A stretch of DNA of 64,000 nucleotides. Origin: Roseateles sp. XES5 (GTDB lineage: Bacteria; Pseudomonadota; Alphaproteobacteria; Rhizobiales; Rhizobiaceae). Where the stretch lies: positions 2,879,501 through 2,943,500 of the forward strand of contig NZ_CP084752.1 in NCBI RefSeq assembly GCF_020535545.1, written 5' to 3'. Position 1 is the first letter of the stretch. Every line of letters begins with the position of its first letter. The notes beneath the pieces are model-generated. The model searched no databases and was not told the DNA's origin. It saw only the letters and a program-made list of their open reading frames with translations. Shown here in pieces: positions 16,473-24,673 of this stretch. Position numbers and translations under genes: made by a program.

Positions 16473-17369
16473 TCAGAAGTTCCAGTTGCGCGCCTTGGCG
16501 ACGATGAAGTCCCTGAAAACCTTGAGCTTCGCCGAGTTCTTCATTTCGCTCGGATAGCAGAAGTAGGTATCGAACGAAGGGATATCCGCGCTCACGGGCA
16601 GCTGGATAAGTCCCGGGTCGCGGCCGACAATATAGTCCGGCAGCATCGCGATGCCGATGCCAAGCAGGCAGGCGCGCTTGATCGAGGTCTGGCTATTGAT
16701 TTGCAACACGGAGGGGCGGGGGTTGTCGGAATCGCGGCCGGCGATCTCCAGCCAGTTCACGTCGAGCAGGTAGCTCGGCGCCGGTTCGCCGAAGGTGATG
16801 ATCTTGTGGTTGTCGAGATCGTCGATCGACTGCGGCTCGCCGTAGCGGTTGATATAGGAGGGCGCTGCATAGAGGTGCATGTGCACGGTGAAGAGCCGGC
16901 GCTGGATGAGGTCAGACTGCTGCGGCTCGCGCAGGCGGATGGCGCAGTCCGCATGGCGCATGTTCACATCCAGCTCCTCGTTGTCGAGAATGAGCTGCAC
17001 CTGCATGTCGGGATAAAGCGCGAGGAATTCCTGCACCTTGTCGGTCAGCCAGCCCTGGCCGAGGCCGACGGTGGTGGTGATGCGCAGCTTGCCGCTCGGC
17101 TTTTCGGTGTTTTCCGTTAGCTGCACGCGCACGCTTTCGAGCTTCATCAGCACGTCGTGGGCGGTGCGGTAAAGGATCTCGCCCTGTTCGGTGAGGATCA
17201 GGCCGCGGGCATGGCGATGGAAGAGCTTGATGCCGACATCCTGCTCCAGCGCACTGACCTGGCGGCTGATGGCCGACTGCGAAAGGTGCAGCTTGTCCGC
17301 TGCATGCGTGAACGAGCCCGCCTCGGCCGCGGCATGAAAAATCCGCAGCTTGTCCCAATCGAGCGGCAT
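16473..17369 (-). CDS. lsrB: LysR-family regulator LsrB
   Basis: A 298-residue LysR regulator; the start at 17369 (MPLDWDKLRIF) has GGGGGATAGA just upstream and is preferred to ATG at 17381. The helix-turn-helix is FTHAADKLHLSQSAISRQVSALEQDVGIKLFHR; the remainder is the periplasmic-binding-like effector domain. In Sinorhizobium meliloti the orthologue LsrB is redox-responsive and controls glutathione and LPS genes. Here it lies between the AbcR sRNAs and trxB, the same order, supporting orthology. The gene is on the same strand as trxB, 111 bases after it. Confidence 0.88.
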   Translation of the reverse strand: MPLDWDKLRIFHAAAEAGSFTHAADKLHLSQSAISRQVSALEQDVGIKLFHRHARGLILTEQGEILYRTAHDVLMKLESVRVQLTENTEKPSGKLRITTTVGLGQGWLTDKVQEFLALYPDMQVQLILDNEELDVNMRHADCAIRLREPQQSDLIQRRLFTVHMHLYAAPSYINRYGEPQSIDDLDNHKIITFGEPAPSYLLDVNWLEIAGRDSDNPRPSVLQINSQTSIKRACLLGIGIAMLPDYIVGRDPGLIQLPVSADIPSFDTYFCYPSEMKNSAKLKVFRDFIVAKARNWNF

Positions 17370-17480
17370 TCTATCCCCCATATGTCTTTGCGGCGGGAAA
17401 CGAGCGTTTCCCGTCCGGTCGCTGATTCAACTGTTCCCACACGGGAGGTCGGTCGAGCCGCCTCCCTTCGTTGGCGGCTT

Positions 17481-18455
17481 CTACTCGGCCGCAATTGCGA
17501 CAGGCATATGACCTGCAAGGTATTTTTCGGTTTCGAGAGCCGCCATGCAGCCCATGCCGGCAGCCGTGACCGCCTGGCGATAGATATCGTCGGTGACATC
17601 GCCTGCGGCAAAAACGCCCGGCACATCCGTCGCCGTGGAATCGGCCGCCGTCCACAGATAGCCGTTCGGCTTCTGGCGCAGCTTGCCCTTGAAGAGTTCG
17701 ACCGCCGGCGCATGGCCGATGGCGACGAAGACGCCGTCGATCGTCATATCCCGCGTCTCGCCGGTCTTCACATTGCGCAGCTTCACGCCGTTGACGGTCG
17801 CCGGCATCGGTGGCTTGGCCTCTGCGCCGAGATATTCGAGGACCTCGTGATCCCAGACGATCTTGACGTTCTCCTTGGCGAACAGGCGCTCCTGCAGAAT
17901 CTTTTCCGCACGGAACGAATCGCGGCGGTGCACGACGGTCACGGTCCTGGCAAGGTTGGCAAGATAGAGCGCTTCCTCGACCGCGGTGTTGCCGCCGCCC
18001 ACCACGCAGACTTCCTGGTCACGGTAGAAGAAGCCGTCGCAGGTGGCGCAACCACTGACCCCGCGGCCCATGAAGGCCTGCTCGGACTCCAGGCCCAGGT
18101 ACTTGGCCGAGGCGCCGGTGGCGATGATGAGCGCATCGGCGGTCCATTCGGTGCCACTGTCGGTGGAGATGCGGAAGGGACGCACGTCGAGATCGACGTT
18201 CGTCACGAGGTCGTTGACGATCTCGGCGCCGACATGCTGGGCCTGCTTGAGCATCTGCTCCATCATCCACGGGCCCTGCACCGGATCGGCATAGCCCGGG
18301 TAATTTTCCACATCCGTGGTGATCATGAGCTGGCCGCCCTGTTCCATGCCGGCGATCAGCACGGGTTCGAGCATGGCGCGCGCCGTGTAGATGGCGGCGG
18401 TGTAACCGGCGGGGCCGGAGCCGATGATCAGCACCTTTACGTGGCGGGCGGACAT
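17481..18455 (-). CDS. trxB: Thioredoxin reductase
   Basis: A 324-residue flavoprotein that uses NADPH to reduce thioredoxin in the cytoplasm. The FAD-binding GSGPAGYTAAIYTARA, the redox-active CATC pair (C136/C139), the NADPH-binding VVGGGNTAVEEALYL and the C-terminal FAD contact VFAAGDVTDDIYRQAVTAAGMGC are all intact, and length is typical. It is transcribed toward lsrB. A well-spaced promoter lies about 90 bases upstream. Confidence 0.96.
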   Translation of the reverse strand: MSARHVKVLIIGSGPAGYTAAIYTARAMLEPVLIAGMEQGGQLMITTDVENYPGYADPVQGPWMMEQMLKQAQHVGAEIVNDLVTNVDLDVRPFRISTDSGTEWTADALIIATGASAKYLGLESEQAFMGRGVSGCATCDGFFYRDQEVCVVGGGNTAVEEALYLANLARTVTVVHRRDSFRAEKILQERLFAKENVKIVWDHEVLEYLGAEAKPPMPATVNGVKLRNVKTGETRDMTIDGVFVAIGHAPAVELFKGKLRQKPNGYLWTAADSTATDVPGVFAAGDVTDDIYRQAVTAAGMGCMAALETEKYLAGHMPVAIAAE

Positions 18456-18544
18456 GGTCGTTCCTTCCGGGGCGGGAGGCCCCTCAATCGGCCGGCCGGC
18501 GCGATGTCGCGCAGGGCACGGGCAGCGTGTCTCTGTTGACCCTC

Positions 18545-18573
18545 ATTTATGAGGGGAGTGCAGGCAGTTTCAA
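18545..18573 (-). promoter_or_regulatory. Promoter of trxB
   Basis: On the minus strand, TTGAAA (18573-18568), a 17-base spacer and ATAAAT (18550-18545) form a good sigma-70-type promoter, leaving a leader of about 80 bases. The preceding C makes CTTGAA, so partial overlap with a heat-shock sigma (RpoH) promoter is possible. Confidence 0.55.
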
Positions 18574-18705
18574 GTGTGCGCGGCGCTTTGCCAACAGGCA
18601 AGCGAAGGCGCGTGACATATTTGTGCCTCTTGCAGTAACAATGTTGCGCTGATGCGGCGATTCGGGTCACTTCCGGTCGCCATCCCGAAAGGTCTGTAAT
18701 TTCCC

Positions 18706-19173
18706 ATGTTCCGAGCCGAACTCGACGCCATCGACATCCGCATCCTGAAGGAATTGCAGGCCGATGGCCGGATGACCAATGTGGAGCTCGCCGCCCGTGC
18801 CGGCATTTCCGCGCCGCCGTGCCTGCGCCGTGTGCGCAAGCTGGAGGAGGCGGGCATCATCGAAGGGTACACGGCGATGCTGAATGCGCCCGCGCTCGGC
18901 TACGACCTCGTCGCCTTCTGCATGGTGGGCCTCAAGCACCAGTCGGAAGCCAACCTCAAGGCCTTCGCCGCCGCGACGGCCGAATGGCCGATGGTGCGCC
19001 AGGCCTGGATGGTCTCCGGCGACAGTGACTTCCTGCTGCACTGCGTTGCCGAAAACCTCACCCGTTTCCAGGATTTCGTCATCGAGGAACTGACCGCGAA
19101 CGCGCAGGTCGACACGGTGCGCACCATGCTGACGATCCGCCAGGTGAAGAAGGTCGGGCTGGTCGAACTGTGA
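18706..19173 (+). CDS. lrp: Lrp/AsnC-family transcriptional regulator
   Basis: A 155-residue regulator with the winged helix LDAIDIRILKELQADGRMTNVELAARAGISAPPCLRRVRKLEEAGII and a RAM domain (SGDSDFLLHCVAENLTRFQDFVIEEL). It is divergent from trxB; the same trxB-lrp neighbourhood occurs in Sinorhizobium meliloti. The effector and regulon are not evident. It is followed by a mosaic repeat and the insertion sequence. Confidence 0.9.
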   Translation: MFRAELDAIDIRILKELQADGRMTNVELAARAGISAPPCLRRVRKLEEAGIIEGYTAMLNAPALGYDLVAFCMVGLKHQSEANLKAFAAATAEWPMVRQAWMVSGDSDFLLHCVAENLTRFQDFVIEELTANAQVDTVRTMLTIRQVKKVGLVEL

Positions 19174-19186
19174 TCCCGCTAGAGAA

Positions 19187-19348
19187 TTTCCGGTAAAACC
19201 CGGTTCACCGGAAATGCGCTCGCTTTTTGTTCCTACCGCATTATCCGACGCCGAAGCGATCCCGCTTCGGCTGGAAATGCTCTAAATTCTTTTGTTTTCG
19301 TTTGTCTTTTCGGGAAAACCGGTTCCCACTTTTCCCTGGCAAACTCTA
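19187..19348 (+). repeat. Rhizobial mosaic intergenic repeat, copy B
   Basis: It begins with a palindrome (TTTCCGGT...ACCGGAAA, 19187-19214) that may be a separate module. Module 1 (about 19222-19281) matches copy A, and module 2 (19282-19348) is in the same orientation as copy C. Module 3 is absent. The IS copy starts exactly at the end of module 2, where the other copies continue with CTAG. Confidence 0.75.
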
Positions 19349-20188
19349 GGTCACATACCCATAAATCACTTCCGTCCTTGAGTGTGCTGTGATTCACTTC
19401 ACCCCTTGAGAGGATGTGGTCATGGCGCGCTTTGATCTGACGGATTTTGAATGGGACGTTATCCAGCCTTTGTTGCCGTCGAAGGTGCGCGGCGTGAAAC
19501 GGGTGGATGACCGGCGGGTGTTGAACGGCATCTTCTGGCGGCTGCGGACAGGGGCGCCCTGGGCTGACATTCAAGCACGTTACGGCCCCTACACGACCTG
19601 CGTTAACCGCTTCAACCGCTGGCGGCGTGCTGGTCATTGGGCGCGCATTCTGCACGCTGTCTCAAAGGCTTACGACGGCGACATCCAGATGATCGACAGT
19701 TCTTCGATCCGGGTTCACCAGCATGGGGCGAATGGCCCGAAAAAGGGGGGCGATCCCGTTGCATGGGTCGTTCGCGCGGTGGGCTGACCACCAAGATACA
19801 TGTGCTGGTCGATGCGCTCGGCCGTCCGATCCGGCTGAAACTGACCGAAGGCCAGGCGCATGACGGGCGCTCGGCGGCCGACATGTACGGACCGGTCGGT
19901 GCGGGCCAGATGCTGCTGGCTGATCGAGCCTACGACAGCGACGCGCTGCGTGACAGCCTCGCCGCCCGCGGTGCGGTGGCCAACATCCCACCCATGCCGA
20001 CGCGAAGGCGTTTTCCCGCCTTCGACGCCACCCTCTATCGCAAGCGCAACCGCGTCGAACGCTTCTTCAGCAAGATCAAACACTTCCGAGCCGTTGCAAC
20101 CCGGTATGACAAACGCGACGACAACTTCCTGGCATCCATCCAACTCGCCGCATTACGAATTTGGCTGCGCACTTATGAGTCGATGACC
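19349..20188 (+). mobile_element. IS5-family insertion sequence, complete
   Basis: An 840-base element. The ends GGTCACATACCCATAA (left) and GGTCATCGACTCATAA (right, reverse complement) match at 12 of 16 bases. TA flanks both ends (19347-19348 and 20189-20190), consistent with a 2-bp target duplication in CTAG. The two overlapping transposase frames need a -1 frameshift, as in the IS427-like subgroup. The element looks intact and potentially active; no second copy is in the window. Confidence 0.85.
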
Positions 20189-20191
20189 TAG
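19422..20191 (+). CDS. IS5-family transposase, two frames joined by -1 frameshift
   Basis: Frame 1 (19422-19787) encodes MARFDLTDFEWDVIQPLLPS, the typical N-terminus, through WADIQARYGPYTTCVNRFNRW to the DDE aspartate in IQMIDSSSIRVHQHG. Near 19740-19750 a run of five A then six G (with GAAAAAG as the heptamer) allows slippage into the -1 frame, which continues GGRSRCMGRSRGGLTTKIHVLVDALG, LLADRAYDSDALR (second Asp) and RNRVERFFSKIKHFR (Glu). The TAG stop at 20189-20191 uses the duplicated target TA plus flanking G, so the element supplies no stop of its own. Confidence 0.85.
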
Positions 20192-20964
20192 CCGGCCTTG
20201 CCCTGCGGGCGGAACCGGCGCTTCTTCCGCCAGGCGATGTATTTGTCGATCATGAGCCGCTTCTGCTTCGCGAAGCCATAGAACCAGCGGCGGCTGTTGT
20301 TTTTCCGGCTCGCGCCTGACGACGCGAGGATCTGGCTTTCCGCGCCGCTCGTCGTGACGGGCGTGGGCCAGAAGCTGTATCCATGCCCCTCGCGGGTCAG
20401 CCAGTGACGGAAGAAGTTGTCGACCGGCGCGAAGATGGTTCTGTGTTCCCGCACGAACCGCTCCGCGCCCCTGCGCGACCAGACGATGGCGCTGGTCGTC
20501 ATCGGGAAGTAATGCGCGGCGACCAGTTCAAAGCGTTTTTCATCCGCCGCGTACCAGCCGAGGCCGGTGCTGATCTTCATCTTGTTGTTGCCGATGTTGA
20601 TGAGAAGCCAGTCCGGGTCGAGGGCATCGAGGTCAGGCAGGGCCTTGTCGAGCAGGTCGACCGTATTGCACAAGGGAAGCGCATCGTCCTCAAAGACCAG
20701 CGCATAGGGGGCGTCGGTCTCAAGGAAGGCCTTCGCCACCTTCAGGTGGCTGTAGTAGCAGCCGATCTCGCCGCCGACGAGACTGCGCCCCATATAGGCC
20801 ATTGCCGCCGGGGCATCGTAGTCGGCAAGCGTCGCAAGATCGTAGCGCCGGCCATCGACTGCGGAAATGCGCTCGAACGGCAGGCCGAAGCCGGTCAGGA
20901 TCGAGCCGATCTTTTCCAGCCGCTCCGGATTTCCGTCGAGGTTGATAATGTAGGTTTTCATCAT
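20188..20964 (-). CDS. Glycosyltransferase family 25, LPS biosynthesis
   Basis: A 258-residue enzyme beginning MMKTYIINLDGNPERLEKI, the family 25 signature, with GEIGCYYSHLKVAKAFLETDAPYALVFEDDALPL (DxD-like EDD). Such enzymes add galactose or similar sugars to LPS. The C-terminal tail is strongly basic (KKRRFRPQGKAG), fitting membrane association. It is the last gene of the greA-lpsB operon. The stop codon coincides with the insertion sequence boundary; reconstructing the site without the element gives the same TAG, so the protein is probably not truncated. Confidence 0.88.
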   Translation of the reverse strand: MMKTYIINLDGNPERLEKIGSILTGFGLPFERISAVDGRRYDLATLADYDAPAAMAYMGRSLVGGEIGCYYSHLKVAKAFLETDAPYALVFEDDALPLCNTVDLLDKALPDLDALDPDWLLINIGNNKMKISTGLGWYAADEKRFELVAAHYFPMTTSAIVWSRRGAERFVREHRTIFAPVDNFFRHWLTREGHGYSFWPTPVTTSGAESQILASSGASRKNNSRRWFYGFAKQKRLMIDKYIAWRKKRRFRPQGKAG

Positions 20965-21019
20965 GCGTGCGACTGCCGGCTACTCTTGATGTGCTTGGGG
21001 TCTTTTCGGCGGAACCACC

Positions 21020-21844
21020 TCAGCGCCTGCGCTGCATCGATTCGGTGTCTATGCCGAGCAGGCGAAGGCTGTGCCAGAAGCGGCGGCGCAGGGATTCGCG
21101 CCACTTGAAGATGTTCTCGTTGCTGAAGAACTTGCGTAGGCTGCGGTTCGGGCGCGACTTTCGATATCCCCAGCCCGTTCCATAGGTCGAGCGCTCGTCG
21201 CCGATATGCAGGACGCCGCCATCGTGCAGCCAGGCCATGTCCCGCTTCTGAGCCTTGTAGAAACGGCTGATCTTCGCTTCGTCACCGACGCCCTTGTAGC
21301 CGCCGCCGAGCGCCAGATAGTCCGATCGGCGTCGCAGTCCCGGGTTGAAGGTGAAGGTGTGCCACAGGAAATGCAGTTCGGGGAAGGTCCGCTTGTAGCG
21401 CGCGGACGCGGTGTGCCTGTCCTTCAGGCTCCGGACATATCGCGGCATGTCCGCGTCCGTCCGCACGCTGACCAGGATGACGTTCGGCTCCTGCTCCAGA
21501 ACCTCGATCGCCCGCTCGATGAAGCCGGGACGGGTGAAGCGCCAGTCGTCTTCAAGGTGGAAGATATAGTCGCTGTCGACCTCTCCATAGGCGCGGTCGA
21601 TGGAGGCGATCTGCCCGAGATTCTTGCCGTTCACGAGAATGCGGTGATTGACGCCCTCGAGAACCTTGCCGACCGCGTAGACACCCTCTTCCGCCGAATC
21701 CTCGATGATGAGGATTTCCTTCAGGGGATAGGTATTGTGCTCGACGAAGCTCTTGAGCGTTTCCTCAAGCAGGTCGAACCGCTTGCAGCTCGTCACGACA
21801 GCCGTGACCGTGGGCTTGCCTTCGGTGTTCTGGGGATGGCTCAT
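21020..21844 (-). CDS. Glycosyltransferase family 2 protein
   Basis: A 274-residue GT-A-fold enzyme: TVTAVVTSCKRFDLLEETLKSF at the N-terminus, nucleotide-binding ILIIEDSAEEG, and the metal-binding EDDWRF at IFHLEDDWRFTRPGF. No transmembrane segment is apparent. It sits between lpsB and the family 25 enzyme on the same strand, so a role in the LPS core is likely. The sugar and acceptor are unknown. It occupies the position of lpsC/D/E genes in Sinorhizobium meliloti. Confidence 0.85.
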   Translation of the reverse strand: MSHPQNTEGKPTVTAVVTSCKRFDLLEETLKSFVEHNTYPLKEILIIEDSAEEGVYAVGKVLEGVNHRILVNGKNLGQIASIDRAYGEVDSDYIFHLEDDWRFTRPGFIERAIEVLEQEPNVILVSVRTDADMPRYVRSLKDRHTASARYKRTFPELHFLWHTFTFNPGLRRRSDYLALGGGYKGVGDEAKISRFYKAQKRDMAWLHDGGVLHIGDERSTYGTGWGYRKSRPNRSLRKFFSNENIFKWRESLRRRFWHSLRLLGIDTESMQRRR

Positions 21845-21876
21845 CTCTGAATTGCCTTATCTTTCGAGACGAAAGG

Positions 21877-22941
21877 TTAGTTTCTCGCCGATGCCGCCTG
21901 CTCGTAGACGCGATATACCTGCCGAGCTTCGTTCTCTATCAGGAAGTTCTGCAGGGCGCGCGCCTGCCCGTGCAGGCCGGCAGCCTGCCGTCGCGCATTG
22001 TCGTCGAGAAGGGCGGCCGTGGCATGGGTCATTGCCGAAAGATCGTCTTTTTCCACAAGGATGCCCTTGCCGGTGTCGATCTGTTCGCTGAATGCGCCGA
22101 CGTCGGTCGCGACAACGGCAACGCCCGTCGCCATGGCCTCCAGCGGTGTCAGGCCGAAGCCTTCCCAGCGCTGCGGGGCGACGAAGAGATCGAGCGCGCG
22201 ATACCAGTCGTTGATGTTGGTATGTTCGCCGACGAACAGGATGCGATCGGCAAGACCGGCTGCCCGCACCCTTTCCTTCAGCGCATTCTCGTAGTTCACA
22301 TGCTGGGCCGTCGCGCGTCCGGCGATGATGGCCGACCAGTCCGGCCGCTGCGGCAGGAGGCGGATCATCGTCTCGACGAAGAGGTCCGTTCCCTTCTGAT
22401 GGCGGACGCGGCCGAAGCATCCGGCATAGTTCCGTGCGGGATCGAGGCCAAGGGCTGCCTTCGCCGCCGGCTTGTCGGTCGGCGGGGAGAACCGCGCGGG
22501 GTCGATGCCATGCATGACAACCGTGCTCGGGACTTCAAGATAGGACGCCGTCTTTGCACTGGTGGCGATGACGGCGTCCATCCTGGAAATCAGGAATTTC
22601 GTCCAGCCGGTATGGCGACGCTGCGAGGCGGAGGTGAAGACCAGCTTCAGCTTCATGCGCAGGAGATCGCGCATCACGATCCCGGGCAGCATCTCGAGGT
22701 TGCGGCGCGCATGCCAGATGCGGGCCTTGCGGCCGGGAGGCGCAGTCCAAAGGGACAGAAGATCACGCCAGCGCATCTTGGGCAGCGTGTCCGGCAGGCC
22801 GGGGCCGAGGGTGGAAACCTTGTGCCCGAGCCTGTTTTGAACCGGGACAAGCTGGATGATCGTCGACGTCACGCCGGAGAGCCGGCGCTTGAAGTTGGGA
22901 GCAATAACCTCGACGTTGCGCATGTCCTCTATGAACGGCAT
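21877..22941 (-). CDS. lpsB: LPS core mannosyltransferase, glycosyltransferase family 4
   Basis: A 354-residue GT-B enzyme. It shows VIAPNFKRRLSGVTSTI near the N-terminus, the donor-site GCFGRVRHQKGTDLFVE and the EX7E motif in RWEGFGLTPLEAMATGVAVVATDVGAFSEQI. Gene order (immediately after greA, followed by other LPS transferases) and length match LpsB of Sinorhizobium meliloti (LpcC in Rhizobium), which transfers mannose to Kdo of the inner core. It starts 10 bases after greA, so the two are cotranscribed. Confidence 0.88.
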   Translation of the reverse strand: MPFIEDMRNVEVIAPNFKRRLSGVTSTIIQLVPVQNRLGHKVSTLGPGLPDTLPKMRWRDLLSLWTAPPGRKARIWHARRNLEMLPGIVMRDLLRMKLKLVFTSASQRRHTGWTKFLISRMDAVIATSAKTASYLEVPSTVVMHGIDPARFSPPTDKPAAKAALGLDPARNYAGCFGRVRHQKGTDLFVETMIRLLPQRPDWSAIIAGRATAQHVNYENALKERVRAAGLADRILFVGEHTNINDWYRALDLFVAPQRWEGFGLTPLEAMATGVAVVATDVGAFSEQIDTGKGILVEKDDLSAMTHATAALLDDNARRQAAGLHGQARALQNFLIENEARQVYRVYEQAASARN

Positions 22942-22951
22942 GAAGGGGTAC

Positions 22952-23428
22952 TCACCCCCAGGTGACGGCGAGGATTTCGTAGGCCTTGGAACCGCCGGGG
23001 GCGTTCACTTCGATGCTGTCGCCGACTTCCTTGCCGATCAGCGCGCGGGCGATGGGCGAGGAGATGGAAATGCGGCCCTGCTTCACGTCGGCTTCCTGGT
23101 CGCCGACGATCTGGTAGACCTTCTCTTCCTCGGTGTCCTCATCGATGAGCTTCACCCGGGCGCCGAACTTGATCTTGGAGCCGGACATCTTGGAGAGGTC
23201 GATGACCTCGGCGCGCGCGACGAAGTCTTCGAGTTCCGTGATGCGGCCTTCATTGTGGCTCTGGGCTTCCTTGGCGGCATGGTACTCGGCATTTTCCGAC
23301 AGGTCGCCATGGGCGCGCGCTTCGGCAATCGCCTCGATGATTCGCGGACGCTCTTCCTGCTGACGCCAGCGCAGCTCTTCCTGCAGCTTGACGAAACCGT
23401 CCTGGGTCATCGGTACCTTTTCAACCAT
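22952..23428 (-). CDS. greA: Transcription elongation factor GreA
   Basis: The start at 23428 ([15 protein letters not shown]) follows AAGGACGGGATA and gives 158 residues, the exact usual length. The N-terminal coiled coil carries the acidic tip [16 protein letters not shown] that enters the RNA polymerase secondary channel to stimulate transcript cleavage; the FKBP-like C-terminal domain ([29 protein letters not shown]) follows. It heads the LPS transferase operon. A CTATAAG motif at 23544-23538 may be its -10 region. Confidence 0.97.
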   Translation of the reverse strand: MVEKVPMTQDGFVKLQEELRWRQQEERPRIIEAIAEARAHGDLSENAEYHAAKEAQSHNEGRITELEDFVARAEVIDLSKMSGSKIKFGARVKLIDEDTEEEKVYQIVGDQEADVKQGRISISSPIARALIGKEVGDSIEVNAPGGSKAYEILAVTWG

Positions 23429-23599
23429 TTTATCCCGTCCTTCAGAGCGCGCCGCCCAGGCTGGGGCCTGCGCGAACGCAAAAGAAAACGGTCTCCGGAG
23501 ACGAATCCCCGGAACCGTCGAAAGCGTTTGAACGATCCTTATAGCAGATCGGAGGGCGCGAAAGCCAGTTTTTTTGCCGCACGCCCCGGAACGTTCCCG

Positions 23600-23624
23600 G
23601 GAACAATCGCCACAGGCTGCCGTT
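23600..23624 (+). promoter_or_regulatory. EcfG-type general stress promoter (GGAAC-N16-CGTT)
   Basis: GGAAC at 23600-23604 and CGTT at 23621-23624 are exactly 16 bases apart, the EcfG/RpoE2 consensus spacing. The downstream start codon is at 23649, leaving a very short leader with its own GGGAGG ribosome binding site. It would drive the three-gene operon 23649-25639. Confidence 0.7.
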
Positions 23625-23648
23625 AGCCGATCAACGCGGGAGGTGCGC

Positions 23649-23909
23649 ATGACAGGCAACACAGCCCATCTGGAAAGCAGGATCAACGCCCACCGGCGCC
23701 TGCTGGTGGAGTTGCTCTCCGTGGTCGCCGCCATCCCTGCGGCGCGCGAGGCTTTGCTTGCCATGGCGCGGGACAGCGAGACGGTCGCCGACCATGAGGA
23801 GGACCCCGGCATCGAGCCGGATGCCGCCTTTGCCGCCCAGCAGATTGCCGACGACGAGATCAGGGCGATCCTGACGGCCGCGATGGCCCGCCTCGAAACC
23901 AGGACATGA
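23649..23909 (+). CDS. Small helical protein, first gene of a stress operon, unknown function
   Basis: An 86-residue, Ala/Leu/Glu-rich protein predicted to be mostly helical ([33 protein letters not shown], later [23 protein letters not shown]). No signal peptide, membrane segment or known domain is seen. GGGAGG lies 7 bases before ATG. The EcfG-type promoter and the downstream stress-type oxidoreductase suggest a general-stress role. Confidence 0.7.
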   Translation: MTGNTAHLESRINAHRRLLVELLSVVAAIPAAREALLAMARDSETVADHEEDPGIEPDAAFAAQQIADDEIRAILTAAMARLETRT

Positions 23910-23919
23910 GGATGAGACA

Positions 23920-24663
23920 ATGGGCGTGATGCGCAGGATTTCCGATTACTTCAAGCAGTTCGCGGGCGAAGTGTCCGGCAACCCGGCCCTCTACGAGGAG
24001 GGCCGTCGTGGGGCCGGGGAGGGTCATCGGGACGAGGACGGGCAGGCTGTGCCGATGGAACCGCGGATCGTGCCAGGGATCGACAGCATCGTTTCGGAAG
24101 TGGCCGGTCGGGAGGAGGCCATGCATGCCGATGCCACGCCGCAGTTTGCTATGTCGCAGGCCGGCCGCAGCAATGACGGCGTTTCCAGCATCAAGCCACG
24201 CAGCATCGCCGGCAGTGACGATGCGACCGCCTCCCGCCTCCCGCCGGGCATGGCAATGCCGGCCCGCGATCAGTCCGCCGACTTCGACGGAAACGCGCCG
24301 CATGGCGGCGAAACACCGGTCACGGACTATTCGGATATCGAACAGCTGAAGCTCTACCGACTCGTGCCGATTGCCGCCCCAACCGATACGAACTGGAACC
24401 TCGCGCCCAACCAGGGAGAGGTGGTGGTGCGCGCCCGATCCAGCGGCGATGCGCGTGTCGTTGCGGCGGACGCCGAACTCGACTTCATGGAAATCGATGC
24501 CCTGCCGGGTGACGGCAACTCCACCACCTCGTCCAGCGCTTTCCGCAACGAGAAGCTCTACACTGTCGTCGTCGAGACCGATCCGGCCTATCCGGTGGAA
24601 GGTCCGCGCGAAGTGGTCGCCGGCACCGTGCGTGTCGACAATATCCGTCCCACCGAACTCTAG
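23920..24663 (+). CDS. Uncharacterised protein with a conserved C-terminal domain
   Basis: A 247-residue hydrophilic protein starting 10 bases after the previous gene. The first about 130 residues are low-complexity and Asp/Gly/Ser/Ala-rich, probably disordered. The C-terminal half looks folded: [49 protein letters not shown] and [14 protein letters not shown] suggest a compact beta-rich domain. No cysteines, signal peptide or membrane segment. I do not recognise a family. Position in an EcfG-type operon suggests a stress function. Confidence 0.7.
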   Translation: MGVMRRISDYFKQFAGEVSGNPALYEEGRRGAGEGHRDEDGQAVPMEPRIVPGIDSIVSEVAGREEAMHADATPQFAMSQAGRSNDGVSSIKPRSIAGSDDATASRLPPGMAMPARDQSADFDGNAPHGGETPVTDYSDIEQLKLYRLVPIAAPTDTNWNLAPNQGEVVVRARSSGDARVVAADAELDFMEIDALPGDGNSTTSSSAFRNEKLYTVVVETDPAYPVEGPREVVAGTVRVDNIRPTEL

Positions 24664-24673
24664 AGAGGCCGCC

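Noticed and set aside
19737..19790. Transposase read as a decayed pseudogene because of its two frames
   Set aside because: The frames overlap at a slippery A/G run, and family sequence is continuous across it, as expected for programmed -1 frameshifting.
20188..20964. Truncation of the GT25 gene by the insertion sequence
   Set aside because: Reconstructing the empty site (removing the IS and one TA) yields the same TAG stop, so the protein end is unchanged.
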